64,000 bases of DNA, taken from contig JACAAK010000013.1 of assembly GCA_025093985.1 (NCBI GenBank), positions 496,001 through 560,000 of the forward strand, in the 5' to 3' direction. Origin of the DNA: Calvatia gigantea. Its lineage: Eukaryota > Basidiomycota > Agaricomycetes > Agaricales > Lycoperdaceae. A program made the position numbers and the translations under genes. The notes under the pieces are model-generated. The model was not told the DNA's origin and made no database searches. It worked only from the letters and a program-made list of their open reading frames with translations. Below are positions 1 to 14,001 of the stretch, piece by piece; the stretch's first letter is position 1, and every line of letters begins with the position of its first letter.

Positions 1-562
1 TCATCCAGGCAGATGTAAAGCAGACACCAACCAAATGACTTCATGTCATGTCAGTATTTGTAGATACAGTATATGGTTTGTCATGATGCTTGACCAATTC
101 AAGGGAGGTGAATAGAAGTGTGCCTGTCTATTTCCCCCCAGCACTTCCTGCAGCTGTGCCATATTCAGGCCTGTGCAATGTAGCCAGGTCCCAGTTGTTC
201 AAAATCCCTACAATGTTGCCAGTACCATCCTTGTTGTTTTTGTGATACATCAAATTATAGATGCTGATATTGCTGTGTTCAACCCTACCTTCCAAATTTC
301 ACAATATGCTGGGGATTGAATTCAGTATAACCTGTTCTGTCAACATCATGAAAAGACCCACCACTTAAGCAGTCCATCCATGCCTAGCTGACCTGGCCAA
401 AACTGGTCAGTGAAGTGATGTTGTCCAACAGCTCAAAGACAATAATCTGATGCTTCTGGACATATCCTTTGTCAAAGCCCAGCCACATACAAATGTTGCT
501 AGTTCAGCTCCCAGTATCCTCAGCATAATAGACCCCAGGAAAGTGGTTTTTTCTGATAGTTT
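1..562 (-). pseudogene. FunK1 kinase, C-terminal remnant
   Basis: The segment aligns along its whole length with the kinase-lobe part of the FunK1 copy at about 33990-34560, including the catalytic-loop exon and the intron before it. Nearly every CpG of that copy is TpG or CpA here, and I found no CpG in the stretch. The copy ends abruptly where a LTR begins at 563, and its 3' end lies outside the window. It is a dead fragment. It could be the other half of the N-terminal fragment at 19042-19731, split by the retroelement nest, but about 960 bp of the middle is missing. Confidence 0.75.
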
Positions 563-856
563 TGTTATGACCTTAGTCTGGTAAGACCTCAGGTTGCAGC
601 TTAAGCTAAGTCTTGAGGGTGAGTAAGAGGATAAAACCAGGTGGTTAAGTGTACTGAATACAGGAGAGTATATGTATGCTTAAATACAGAAGACATCCAG
701 TTGAATGGATGGAGGTAACTACATGAAATATCCAATAACAATGGTGCAGTAGTATGTAAGTCAGTGCTCAGGGATTGCTCAACAGGAATAGATGGAATCA
801 TGATATGGAATGGAATCAACTATAGTGATGTGATGGAGATAGTAAAACCCACAACA
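563..856 (-). repeat. Solo or 3' LTR, Ty3/Gypsy family A/B
   Basis: On the plus strand it begins TGTTATGACCTTAGTC and ends CCCACAACA, like the other roughly 305-bp LTRs in the window (2939, 5375, 11423, 18738, 55863). The next bases are TTACCCCCC, which on the minus strand is a polypurine tract directly before the LTR. This suggests the 3' LTR of a minus-strand element whose internal part lies to the right. The flanks show no target-site duplication, so the insertion was rearranged afterwards. Confidence 0.75.
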
Positions 857-1161
857 TTACCCCCCAATTAAGCTTCATCTGTAGTTTTACCATTCCTTAT
901 CTCCATACTTGTCTTGGATTTCTTCTTTATACCTTTCATCTATCTTGTCAGCAATCTCTAAATGACTTACAACTATCATGCGTTGTCATCAGATGTTTTA
1001 TGTAGCTCCATCCATTACTGAGTTTATGATTTAATGTATATTGCAAATCCAGGTACATTACTCCTTTGTGTCCTGGTTTACATCTCTAATTTACCTTTCT
1101 TTCATCTCAATTCATCTTGTCCTACTTTAACACCCTAACATTGGGATTTCTTCTGATCAAA
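857..1161. repeat. Shuffled retroelement scraps
   Basis: This is a mosaic. After the polypurine tract, 963-1031 matches a piece of the A/B LTR in the opposite orientation. About 1062-1161 matches the reverse-transcriptase region of element A near 8865-8965. No open frame survives. The order and orientation fit repeated nested insertion or rearrangement. Confidence 0.55.
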
Positions 1162-2487
<1,326 letters not shown>

Positions 2488-2690
2488 TCCTAAGAATCAG
2501 GTTCTCTGGGAAAATCTCCAGTCAAAGTAAAGCGCACCAACAATGATTCAAGCAGTCAATTTGGATACAGTATAGTTTTCTATGCTGACATTAAGGGAGT
2601 GAAAAGTTCCTTCTATTTCCCCCCAGATTCCTCAGCTGTGCCATATTAGCCTCAATGTAAGAGGCAGGCCTAGTCCCACTATCATTTTCT
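2488..2690. other. Unassigned spacer with scrambled FunK1-like words
   Basis: No gene is visible. Around 2605-2680 there are short words seen in FunK1 copies, such as TTTCCCCCCAG and CAGCTGTGCCATATT, but in a compressed order compared with 130-195. This could be a rearranged kinase scrap or a chimeric assembly junction. Confidence 0.3.
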
Positions 2691-2938
2691 TACCACATCC
2701 AAAGAGAAATGTCCCTTAACTCTCCTTTATCATCTCCTAAATGATTATTCCATACCTCCACTCAACACTCCTTTAAATCACCTACCACACTGCCACTCCA
2801 ATGCACCACAAACCAGAAGGACTGTCAGTGCCATTTCTGGAAAGAATCTACCACACTCCATGTACATAATCACAAAAACCAAAACTACTACAGGAATTAC
2901 CTGTACCCACAAGGAAATCTAATGAACCTGAACCCCCT
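2691..2938 (+). pseudogene. Element D gag, N-terminal part
   Basis: It aligns with the start of gag in element C (from about 53397 onward). The Pro/Ser/His-rich N-terminal region is recognisable but carries stops. It is interrupted by the solo LTR at 2939 and resumes at 3248. Confidence 0.65.
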
Positions 2939-3247
2939 TGTTATGACCTTAGTCTGATAAGACCTCAGGTTGCAGCTTAGGCTAAGTCTTGAGGGTGAGT
3001 AAGGGTAGAAGAACCAGATGGTTAAGCGTACTGAATACAGGAGTATGTATGTATGCTTAAATACAGAAGGAATATCCAGTTGAATGGGTGGAGATAACTA
3101 CATGAAACGTCCAATGACTATGGCATAGTAGTTATGAGTCAGAGCTCAGGGATCGCACAGGTAGGAATAACTGAAACAGGTACATGGCTAGGAGGGAATG
3201 CAGACAAGTACTGGAGCTGATATGAGAATAGACTAGAGTTTACAACA
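2939..3247 (-). repeat. Solo LTR with target duplication CCCCT
   Basis: A 309-bp LTR (TGTTATGACC to TTTACAACA on the plus strand) sits inside the gag remnant of element D. The five bases before it (2934-2938) and after it (3248-3252) are both CCCCT, a perfect 5-bp target-site duplication. No internal region remains, so it is a solo LTR left by LTR-LTR recombination. Confidence 0.9.
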
Positions 3248-5374
3248 CCCCTAAGCCATCTCAAAGTGGCAAATTTGACTATTTTTGACCTGATTTGCCC
3301 AAACAACACCCATTACAGGAATCACCACCACAAACCCTGTCCAGAGCCGTATCCCCTTCCCAGTTTAGAATTGAAAACCCCCAAACTCTACCATTTATCC
3401 TTGAAGATGACTTAGACAATGAGATGTTCCATCAGTTGCCCAAACATCCAGACCAACTATCAGACATCCTTAATCAGAAGGAACTCACCTTCTATACACT
3501 CCAGATACCCTCGAATACCCAGACATCCCTGGTTTTGAATTGCAAGAACTAATTCACCCAGAAACTGAAACAATGGCTACTACAGCTCAAACTGAAACTC
3601 AAACAAGTACTCAGCTACCCCCAGAACAACCGCCTTCTGAAGCAACAACCCCAATCTTTGGAATTGGAGTATGAAGACCTTCTAGTAGAAGGTCTCCTAG
3701 TAGAGGTCAAAGAGACAGAGCGCCCTCTCCCTCCCCTCCCTCATCATGAAACTCCAGCCATGGTTCATCCACTCTGTCCTCTTTCTCACTTGGAGGAGGA
3801 GGTAGAGGTTGAAGAAGACATCAAACTTTTGCCATACAGTTTGTAGGGAAACAATGGAAACTCAAAGGAAATTGGACAAAAACCTCCAAACTTTGATGGA
3901 ACTAACCCAAGGTTCAAAACTTGGTGGATGTTAGTCAAGAACTACCTTGAAATGAACCCCAGAGCTTTTATGGATGACCAGTACCAGATTAGATTCATCC
4001 TCAGCCTTATGGTCAAAGAAAAAGCCAGATCCTGGTCAGAACAATATTACAAAAGCTGAATTACCAATGCCCATGGAAGACTTGTCCCATGGAGATACTC
4101 TACATTCAAAGAATTTGAAACAGAAATTCTAAAACACTTCACCCCAGTAGATGAACAAATCACTGCACAAAGACAATAGTACAAATTAAAGCAAAACAAA
4201 TCTTTTGCAGCCAACTTCAACCTTGAATTCCAATGCCTTGTGTCAATCAGAGGAATTCAAGACAATGAAGTGTTAATTGAACAATACAAACACAGACTTA
4301 ACCCTTCCCTAGCCAGAGAAGTTTGGACAAGAAAAGAAGGACTGCCCAAAACCATCAATGAATGGTACACTGATGTAGTATGACAAGACTCAGTGAATTG
4401 TCAAGCTGATGCAATGTGGCCTCAAAATTTCCCTAGAAATCCAACACCCTACCAATCACCACAATTTCCTTAGCAGAACTATCACACTTGTTTCCAACCA
4501 AATAATTGACCTCAATGAACAATACATGAAATGCAAATGGATACACAAGACTATCATGAATCACCTTATGAAGATGAAGAACCATACTATCCCAAACAAG
4601 AACTGGATAATGTCTATGACAACTATGACCCCAATGACCCTGAATTACAGCTAAATGCAGTATTCACTGCCGAGCAAGTCACTTGTTACAAGGCTGGAAA
4701 ATGTATAGGATGTGGAAAGTTTGGATATCTTATTAGCAACTGTCCGAACCCAAACCTAAACCTATCTAAGGATAAACCACCTCCCAGATGACCTAATCCT
4801 CCACAATGAAGATTTATGCAACCACCACAATACTCACAGCCCCAACCACCACAACCCTCATGAAACTATTTCAGCTCTACCCTGAATCAAACCTGGAAAA
4901 TCTCTGCACTGGATATTCAAGCCATGATCAGAGAACTCCCAATCAATGAACAAATGGAGTTCAGAGAAGCCTACATTACCAACCCAATGCTCAAACCCTT
5001 TGGGGATTTTTGAAAGTATCACCTGATCTTGAAAAAGAATTGCTGGGTGACCCACAAATTAACCTGATCAAACTCCCCACCTCAAACAACAAAGTGTCAA
5101 TCTTCCTTCCTATTGAACTAAACCAAAACCATCTACAAAATATTGCAATCACCACATTAATCGACTCAGGAGCTCAAGGAAACTTCATCTCCTCCACATT
5201 TACTAATGCTCACAGACTACAAACCCACACCATTGACCAACCTATCAAGGTATCAAATGCAGATAGAACTCCTAACAAAAATGGATCAATTTACAAAAGT
5301 GTAGAACTAAATGCTCTAATTGATGGAAAACAATGTCATTTTGAAGCCTATAGTCTCAGGAATAGGATCAAAAG
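3248..5374 (+). pseudogene. Element D gag and protease remnant
   Basis: This is a relative of element C. In order it holds a Pro/Gln-rich gag leader, a capsid-like region (words such as WWMLVKNYLEMNPRAF near 3922-3970, WRYSTFKEF near 4090), a zinc knuckle at about 4701-4742 in which the His of CX2CX4HX4C is Tyr, and an aspartic-protease motif LIDSGAQGNFIS at about 5156-5190. Many in-frame TGA and TAG codons interrupt it, mostly where the relative has CGA or TGG. It ends where the LTR of element A begins at 5375, at a point matching about 55768 in element C. Polymerase and integrase are missing. Confidence 0.8.
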
Positions 5375-5680
5375 TGTTACAACCTTAGTCTGAGTAAACC
5401 TCAGGTTGCAACTTTAGGACTAAGACTTGAGGGCGAAGTAAGGGGAGAGAACTAGGTAGTTAAGCATACTGAATACAGGAGTGTGTATGTATGCTTAAAT
5501 ACAGTGGGCATCCAGTTGAATGGATGGAGGTACTACATGAAACGTCCAATGATAATGGCATGGTAGTGCTATGAGTCAATACTTGGAGATTGCTGGGCTA
5601 GAATAGATGAAACAGGCACAATGTAGAGGTGGAATGTAAACAAGTATGGATTAGACAGGAATAGTTGAAAGTTCACAACA
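5375..5680 (-). repeat. Element A 3' LTR
   Basis: It is 306 bp, from TGTTACAACC to GTTCACAACA on the plus strand. It closely resembles the element B LTR at 18738-19041 rather than its own partner at 11423. On the minus strand the polypurine-like run GTGGTGGGTAT precedes it. Confidence 0.9.
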
Positions 5681-5698
5681 ATACCCACCACTCAGGCT

Positions 5699-6687
5699 TC
5701 ATGCCTTAGGAAGCTTGTCAAAGTCTCCATTTACTATGGTGGCGGCAAGTGCTTTCTTGGTGGATGCGATAAGGAATTTTCCATTGTTTGATTTCACAAA
5801 GAAAACAGGCAAGTGACTGCGACCGTCTTGACAGATAGGGACTGGGACGCTGTTGAAGGGGAACTTGGTGGTGGTGGAGCTGTCCCAGTAGTTCTTGACT
5901 ATTGATTTCCAGTAATGTTGGTCTTTCTCTTGTCCTGGTAGTACAGTGCAGAATCTTGCAGGTGGAAGAAAAACTGATGTGAGTTGCAGTGGGGTGATGG
6001 TTTTTATGAAGTGGCAGAGGGCATTGACTTCCTCCTTCATGGAGACCATGACTTCTTTGTCCATGGGGGTGTTGGTGCAAGATGGTAGGGAGAGATTAAC
6101 TGTGTCATACAGTTCAGAGAGTGTGATGTGAATCCTGTCAACCAAGGTGTTGATATTGGGGTCTTCATTTGTTTTATCTCTTCTGAGTAACTTCATGGCT
6201 ACATCTGCAAGCTTGAGGAAGATGTTGGCAATGTCAAGGTGATTGAAGACTTCGAGGCCTAAGTTAATTTGGCTTTGAAGTGCTTGGACCCGATCTTGTT
6301 CACTGGGGGTAAGGGCAGATTGGTCTAGGGCTCAGAAGATAGCAGGATATGCTGGTTGGTGGAGGAGGATGCGTTGGTAAACCCTGCATACATATCAGTG
6401 AAGGTGATGTATGCAGTGGCAAGGATAATGTGTTGGTTTACGACTAGTCATTTGTTTTGGGTGGTGATGTTCTCAATTTCACTGTTGGGCACTTTATCAA
6501 CATCCTTGAGCAGGGCTTCAAAGAGGCCTTGTGCTGGGGATGGTGTCTTTGCGAGGTTATAGTGGGTTCCTTGGGGAGCAGGTGCTCGGCTGTTGCCTGG
6601 TTTGGGGAATGGGAGGGAGGAGATTCTGGTGGGTGTGGGGTGAACGAGAGAGTCAATAGCAATACAGTTAGATTGGGAGGCAGGCAT
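5699..6687 (-). pseudogene. Element A ORF3, unknown protein after integrase
   Basis: An unrecognised frame lies between the chromodomain end of pol and the 3' LTR, on the same strand as pol. The ATG at 6687 comes five bases after the TAA that closes pol. The N-terminal part is Pro/Ser/Thr-rich; the rest looks helical and charged and ends in a region containing WKSIVKNYWDSSTTT. A TGA at 6448-6450, another at about 6331, and one-base deletions near 6345 and 5705 break it. The collinear copy in element B (13996-12980) is better kept. No known catalytic or retroviral motif is visible, and I assign no function. Confidence 0.6.
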
Positions 6688-6692
6688 GTTTG

Positions 6693-9600
6693 TTTAGTTG
6701 TCTTGTCTAGGTTTTTTGTTTGATGCTTTTTTGTGTTTTCTGCCTCCCTTTTTATGGATATCCTCCAGATGCCTTTTTAGGTAATCTTGTATGGCGTCCT
6801 TTGCATTCTCCAAATTGGACTCTGCTGTCCACATATCTTCCTCATTGCTGTACCCCTTTCAGTGGACTAGGAATTGATAACCCCTTCCTTATTTTCATTG
6901 TCTGCAGATCTCCTCTACTTCATATTCTTCTTCATTGTTGATGATCACTGGATCAGGTGCTGATGGTTTTTTTTGACTCAGGAACTCTGCCTGGTGTGCT
7001 GGTATCAGGAGCTGTTCATTGAATACATCATGGATGGCCCATCCATCTGGTAATGTCAGCCGATATGCTGCTTCTCCTATCTTTTCCTTAATAAGGAAAG
7101 GTCCATACCATTTTTGGCCTAGCTTCTTTGATGATTGATTGGTATGGATATTGGTGTTCTCCAACCATACTTTATCTCCTATTTGATATGCATTGGCATG
7201 GGTTCTACCATGGTCATGCTGCTGTTTCATCTTTTCTTGGTATATCTGTAGTGCTGATGAGGCATTGTCTCAGGTGGCCTGTAATTGATCCAGGAATGCT
7301 GTGGCAACGGAATTGTTTGTTGTCAGCTCATTCTTGCCCTTCCATGGATTCCTTCTGTAGTTTAGGAAAAATGGCATTTCCTGTGTTCCTCCATGTTGCT
7401 TGTCATTGTACTGGAATTCTGCGATGGGGAGCCATTCTGCCCAGTCATCCTGGTCATAGTTGCAGTACAGGCAGATATAAGTTTCCACTTCTCTGTTGAT
7501 GTGCTTGGTTTGTCCATCTGTTTGTGGGTGGTATGCTGTTGATAGATTTATTCAATGCCGAGTCCTTTGAATAACTCCTTGGTGAATTCTGATGCGAATT
7601 GAGGTCCTCGGTCACTGAGTACTTTCCTCGGTAATCCGTGTAACTTCCATATTTTGTCTTGATATATCTTTGCAATGTCTTTAGATGAAGCATCCATGGT
7701 TGTTGCTGAGAGTCGTATCATTTTTGTGAAATGGTCCACAATGACTAGTATTGCATCTTTTCCTTTAGACTTTGGTAGTGGTCCGATCATGTCGATACTG
7801 ATTTCTTCCCAAGGCCCATTTAGTATTGGTAGGGGATGTAGTGGCGATTTGAGCAGCATTGTTCTTGATTTGTTCCTTTGGCAGGCTTGGCATCCTCAAA
7901 TATATCTTTTTACATCCTTTTGTATTGATGGCCACCAGTAGTCTCAGCTGATCAGTTCTGTCATCCTGTATTGTTCTGGGTGTCCTGCGTCTAGGGCATC
8001 GTGGTGCTGTATTAGGATTTCTTCTCATAGTTTCTGATCAGGCGGGATGTATGCGCTATTCTGTTTGTAGATAACTCCACCATCTTCAGTAAGCTGGGAT
8101 CCTTGCTTTTTTAGCTCAGTTAGGACTGTTGTTTCTTGTTGGGTTCAGCTTCAAATTCGTTCTAGGAAGTTTGGTTCGATGAACAATTCTACTTGTAGGA
8201 GTACTGTGTTGTCTGTGCTTTCCGTCTGTAGCCAGCTTTCTCAGATCATAGTGACTAGTTTATCTTCTTACCCTTCTGGCATTTGGTGGATTCAGGATAG
8301 CAGGTCAGCTTTCGTGTTTGTTTTTCCAGGTACATGTCATAGTGTGAAGTCATAGTCTTGTAGTCACAGATACCACCATGCTTGTCGTCCATTTAACTTC
8401 TGTGGTTCTCAGTAATACTTGAGGTTCTTGTGGTCAGTCTAGATTTCGAATCTTTCTTCGGCATCTAGGAGGTAGTGTCTCCATTCCTTCAGGGTGTGGA
8501 TGATGGCTAACAATTCCTTGTCGTATATTTCATAATTCCGTTCTGCCAGTGATAGTGTTCACGATGTGAAAGCGATTGGATCCCATTTGTCTTCTTGTAA
8601 CTGTGAAAGTACCCCTCCTAATGCATAGTCCTGATGCATCGACTTCTACTCTGAATTGGCCATGTCTTTGTGGCAATGTCAGGACAGGTTCTTCGGTGAT
8701 ACATTTCTTGAGTCAGTTGAACGAGTCTTGGTGTTCTTGTGTCCATTCCCATGTGGTTACCCCCTTGAGTTTGTTTAAAGGTCCCACAATCATACTGAAG
8801 TTTTTGATGAAATGTCGATAGTAGTTTGTGAAGCCCAGGAACCTTTCTACCCCTTTGGTGTTTTTGGGTTTGGGCCAATTCTATACCAATTTCACTTTAT
8901 TCTCTTCCATTTCAATTCATCCATGTCCTACCCAAACTCCCAGCATTGGGATTTCTTCTGTGTTGAAGATACATTTGGTCCATTTGAAGCATAGATTGTA
9001 CTGGGCTGCTCGTTCTAGGAATCATATTGTCTGCTCCTTTAGTTGCTCCTTAGTGTCTCCCAGGATGGTGAAGTCATCCATATAGTTTACGATGTCTCCA
9101 TTTTGTAAGAGGTCATAGAAGATGCTTGTCATCATTCTGGAGAACGTTCCTGGTGAGTTGCTTAGGCCAAAATACATGACTGTTGGTTTGAAGATTCCTT
9201 CATTGGTGAGGAAGGCGGCTTTCCATTCATCTCCTTCTTTGATCCTGACGTTGTTGTATCCCCAGATGATGTCCAGCTTGTTGAAATATTTTGCTTTTCC
9301 AAGCTTGTCAATTACTTCACCAATTCTTGATAATGGTGTTTTGTCTTTGATCACCATGTTGTTTAGTCATCTGTAGTCTTGGATTAGCCTTTTGGATCTG
9401 TCTTTCTTTGGGATGAAGAATGTTGGTGCTGCATAAGGGGATTTCGATAGTCATATTTGTCCCGATTCTAGGTTCTCCTTGATGAATAACTTGAGCTCAT
9501 CCTGTTCTTTGACTGTCATATTGTACATTCCTGCACTTATTTCTTTTGGGGCATCTTCGGTTAGGACTATCTCATGGTCCCATTTGGTTCGTTCTGGGAG

Positions 9601-10206
9601 CTTGTCAAATGTTGTTTTGTTGAATAAGTGTATGAACAGTTGTACATAGTCTGGTAGGTCTTCTGGTTTGGTCAGGTCTGGTTCATCTTCTTCTTCCCAT
9701 AAGTCTTCCGTAGTAGCTATGCTTTGTATTTTTTTGGTGATAGGAATGTTCTGATGGGGAAATTGGCAGCCTGGTGGGCATCGGGTGAACTTGATTTCTC
9801 TATCGTTCCAATCTACCTCCAGGTTATGTTTGACTAGCCAATTATGTCCTAGGAAGACTTCTGCTCTGTCCTGTAGTTGTATGACTGAGGCCTCAATTTG
9901 TTCCTTATATCCCTGGATGTCGATGTTGATCATGGTTGTCTCCATTACTCTTCTGCCTTGATTGGGCATTCTGTCTGCATTTAGTACCAAAATTTGTTGT
10001 TCCAGTTTCCAGGTGGGGAGTCTTTCTTCATCTACTAGTTTTTTGCTGATGCTGCTGGTTGTGCATCCTGAGTCTATGATGGTGTTGACTGTTATTTCTT
10101 TTCCTGCCATTTGTATTTTTCCTTTTAGATTCAGTTCGCACTTTCTTCTCTGAGGAATCATGTAGAATTTGTCTGATATCCTAGATACAAGCTTTTTGAC
10201 TCTCAA
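6693..10206 (-). pseudogene. Element A pol: protease, RT, RNase H, integrase, chromodomain
   Basis: The order on the minus strand is protease with IIDSGCTTSSIS at about 10045-10085, reverse transcriptase with NYMDDF at about 9070-9087, RNase H, and integrase with the first catalytic Asp in SIDMIGPLPKS near 7790 and the second in LSDRGPQFASEF near 7600. A chromodomain follows (words EEEYEVEEI and FLVHWKGY) around 6960-6800. Pol lies one frame behind gag, so a programmed frameshift is plausible. Many TGA codons replace CGA, for example 9367-9369, where element B still has CGA. The chromodomain places it among chromoviruses, whose integration is guided to modified histones. Confidence 0.8.
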
Positions 10207-11340
<1,134 letters not shown>

Positions 11341-11422
11341 ATATACTAGCTCCTGGATTACTCCTGTTCAGGTCTTTTTCAACTCTGTCTCCTGCAAGGT
11401 GAGGCAATGACGCTTAACCAAA

Positions 11423-11730
11423 TGTTACGACCTTAGTCGGTTTAGACCTCAGGTTGCAGCTCTGGCTAAGTCTTGAGGGCGAGTAAGGGAAAGAGAACAG
11501 AAGGTGGTTAAGCATACCGAATACAACAGGGTGTATGTACGCTTAAATACGTCTAGAGCTATCCGGTTGAACAGATGGAGTAACTACATGAAACGTCCGG
11601 TCAAGGCATGGTAGTTGGTACAAGTCATATCTTCGGAGAACGCTGGACTAGAATAACTGAAACAGGTACGCAGATAGTTAGGAATGTAGAATAGCACGGA
11701 ACTCGTTATGATCAGTGGAAACTCATAACA
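11423..11730 (-). repeat. Element A 5' LTR, divergent subtype
   Basis: It is 308 bp, from TGTTACGACC to CTCATAACA on the plus strand. It keeps many CpGs and differs from the A 3' LTR at many positions, including small indels. Next to it inside the element, TTTGGTTAAGCG on the minus strand is a candidate primer binding site; element B has the similar TTTGGTTAAGTG. Confidence 0.85.
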
Positions 11731-12236
11731 ATTGTGCAAGGATCGCCATTGTCGAGACATCGCTCACACTTATTATGGCCACCCATCTTGACCTTCTTTC
11801 CATCGACTGCAGGTAGCTCGTCCTCGCCCGATTCCCTCCAGTCTGGGTCTGGCTTGCCCCCGAAATCCGACTCTTCATCAACGCATCTCCTTTTCAACGA
11901 TGGCGGTGCCTTCCCAACCCACTCCTTCGTGATCCTCCGTTGACATCGCTTCTCAGCCGTTATCTTCTTATCCACTTCATCAGCGGCCTTATGCTTTCCT
12001 TCGTGTCTGCTCACCCACGCCAGCTCCTCTTGCTCCTCTTGCTCCTTCTTTTCCCATGCTTCTCGTTCCACCCGTTCTTGCCTCTCTCGCTCCTCGTTCT
12101 CCTCCAATTCACGCAGCTTGTGTTCAGCCTGCCGTTCCGCCTCCTCCTGCCTTTCCAGTTCGAGTCACTTGCATTCACGCATGGCCTCTAGCTCGGCCCG
12201 TTTCTCCGTGGCAGTTTTCTTGATAGGGCTGGACAT
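11731..12236 (-). pseudogene. Glu/Arg-rich coiled-coil protein with C-x2-C motif, broken
   Basis: From ATG at 12236 the frame reads MSSPIKKTATEKRAELEAMRE, then hits TGA at 12165-12167 (CGA in origin by context), and continues as a long Glu/Gln/Arg-rich, probably coiled-coil stretch. It ends in KCERCLDNGDPC, a cysteine cluster. The last coding bases run straight into the LTR of element A at 11730, so the 3' end is cut off. Similar Glu-rich proteins with a terminal CxxC cluster are common hypothetical proteins in Agaricomycetes, sometimes beside Gypsy elements. I know no function. Confidence 0.6.
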
Positions 12237-12374
12237 GGTAGTGGTCGAGGTGGTGGTGGTTAGAGTAAGAGAATGGGACCATAAAATTTCCAAGGTGACG
12301 AAATTTACATACACCATCAAAAGTCTAATTGGAGATTCCCATGGTCCGATTTCATGGCCTCGAGGGCTCGGCCC

Positions 12375-12936
12375 TAATGGGGGGATATTGTCATGACCCA
12401 CGCACGTTCACCTGCTCTCACCCGCTTCCCCCGCTCGTAGTCATCATTACCTTAGTCCGGCTGCATTGGGTTGCTCTTTATTCTTTCTGTCAGTTGATCC
12501 GATATCCTGTTTTCTATATTAATCCCTATCCCCTTCAACTTCTCCACTATTGCCTTATAGTTAAAACTTGATTCCGGTGTCTTGTTAGCTGGCTGCCCTC
12601 GGCGGCCGTCCATTCTTCGTTCACCATTACTTTCGTACTTCCCGCTTTTCAGACTAGTATATAAACCTAGTCCCCACACTTGTAAATCCTTAGTCTGATT
12701 ATCGACCACGATTACGCCCTCTGATTCTGTTCCCCTCTGTCTCTGTTCCTCTGACCCTCTGACCCCACTCCCTCCTGAAATACGGACTTTGACAACAGCA
12801 GGAAGGCGCAACACATACGTTGAAGCCGCTGAGTCCAAATCTTGTACTCGTCTGAATTCACCCGCTCTGTACGTTCTCACCTGACATCACCTGGTGGCTA
12901 ACCTCAGCCGATATCCCGTGTAACCCAATCATAACA
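12375..12936 (+). repeat. Polypurine tract and LTR of another Gypsy family
   Basis: The run of six G at 12379-12384 followed by ATAT and TGTCATGACCC is the typical tract-to-LTR junction of basidiomycete Gypsy elements. The LTR runs from TGTCATGACC (12389) to AATCATAACA (12936), 548 bp. It fits a 3' LTR in plus orientation whose element body is gone. It abuts the LTR scrap of element B at 12937. Confidence 0.65.
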
Positions 12937-12979
12937 TGGAATGTAAACAAGTACAGATCAGACAGGAATAGTCGAAAGT

Positions 12980-13996
12980 TCACAACAATACCCACCACTC
13001 AGGCTTCATGTCCTTAGGAAGCTCGTCAAAGTCTCCATTTACTATGGTGGCGGCAAGTGCTTTCTTGGTGGATGCGATAAGGAATTTTCCATTGTTTGAT
13101 TTCACAAAGAAGATGGGCAAGTGACTGTGACCGTCTTGACGGATAGGGACTGGGACGCTGTTGAAGGGGAACTCAGTAGTGGTGGAGCTGTCCCAGTAGT
13201 TCTTGACTATCGATTTCCAGTAATGTTGGTCTTTCTCTTGTTCTGGTAGTACAGTGCAGAATCTTGTGGGTGGAAGAAAAACTGATGTGAGTTGCAGTGG
13301 GGTGATGGTTTTTATGAAGTGGCAGAGGGCATTGACTTCCTCCTTCATGGAGACCATGACTTCTTTGTCCATGGGGGTGTCGGTGCAAGATGGTAGGGAG
13401 GGATTAACTGTGTCATGCAGTTCAGAGAGTGTAATGTGAATCCTGTCAACCAAGGTGTTGATATTGGGGTCTTCATTTGTTTTATCTCTTCCGAGTAACT
13501 TCATGGCTACATCTGCAAGCTTGAGGAAGATGTTGGCAATGTCAAGGTGATTGAAGACTTCGAGGCCTAAGTCAATTTGGCTTTGAAGTGCTTGGACCCG
13601 ATCTTGTTCACTGGGGGTGAGGGCAGATTGGTCTAGGGCTCGGAAGATAGTGGGGATATGCTGGTTGGTGGAGGAGGATGCGTTGGTAAACCCTGCATAC
13701 ATATCGGCGAAGGTGATGCATGCAGTGGCAAGGATAATGTGTCGGTTTACGACTAGTCATTTGTTTTGGGTGGTGATGTTCTCAATTTCACTGTTGGGCA
13801 CTTTATCAACATCCTTGAGCAGGGCTTCAAGGAGGCCTTGTGCTGGGGATGGTGTCTTTGCGAGGTTATAGTGGGTTCCTTAGGGAGCAGGTGCTCGGCT
13901 GTTGCCTGGTTCGGGAAATTGGAGGGAGGAGATTCTGGTGGGTGTGGGGTGAACAAGAGAGTCGATAGCAATACAGTTAGATTGGGAGGCAGGCAT
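12980..13996 (-). pseudogene. Element B ORF3, unknown protein after integrase
   Basis: The better preserved copy of the extra ORF. It starts at ATG 13996 and reads as in element A, with a TAA at 13880-13882 (CAA in A) and a TGA at 13757-13759 shared with A. It is then open for more than 240 codons. The reading frame passes through the polypurine tract, which encodes EWWVLL, and stops inside the LTR at 12980-12982. The shared TGA may mark two separate ORFs or an inherited lesion. No family recognised. Confidence 0.6.
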
Positions 13997-14001
13997 GTTT
14001 G

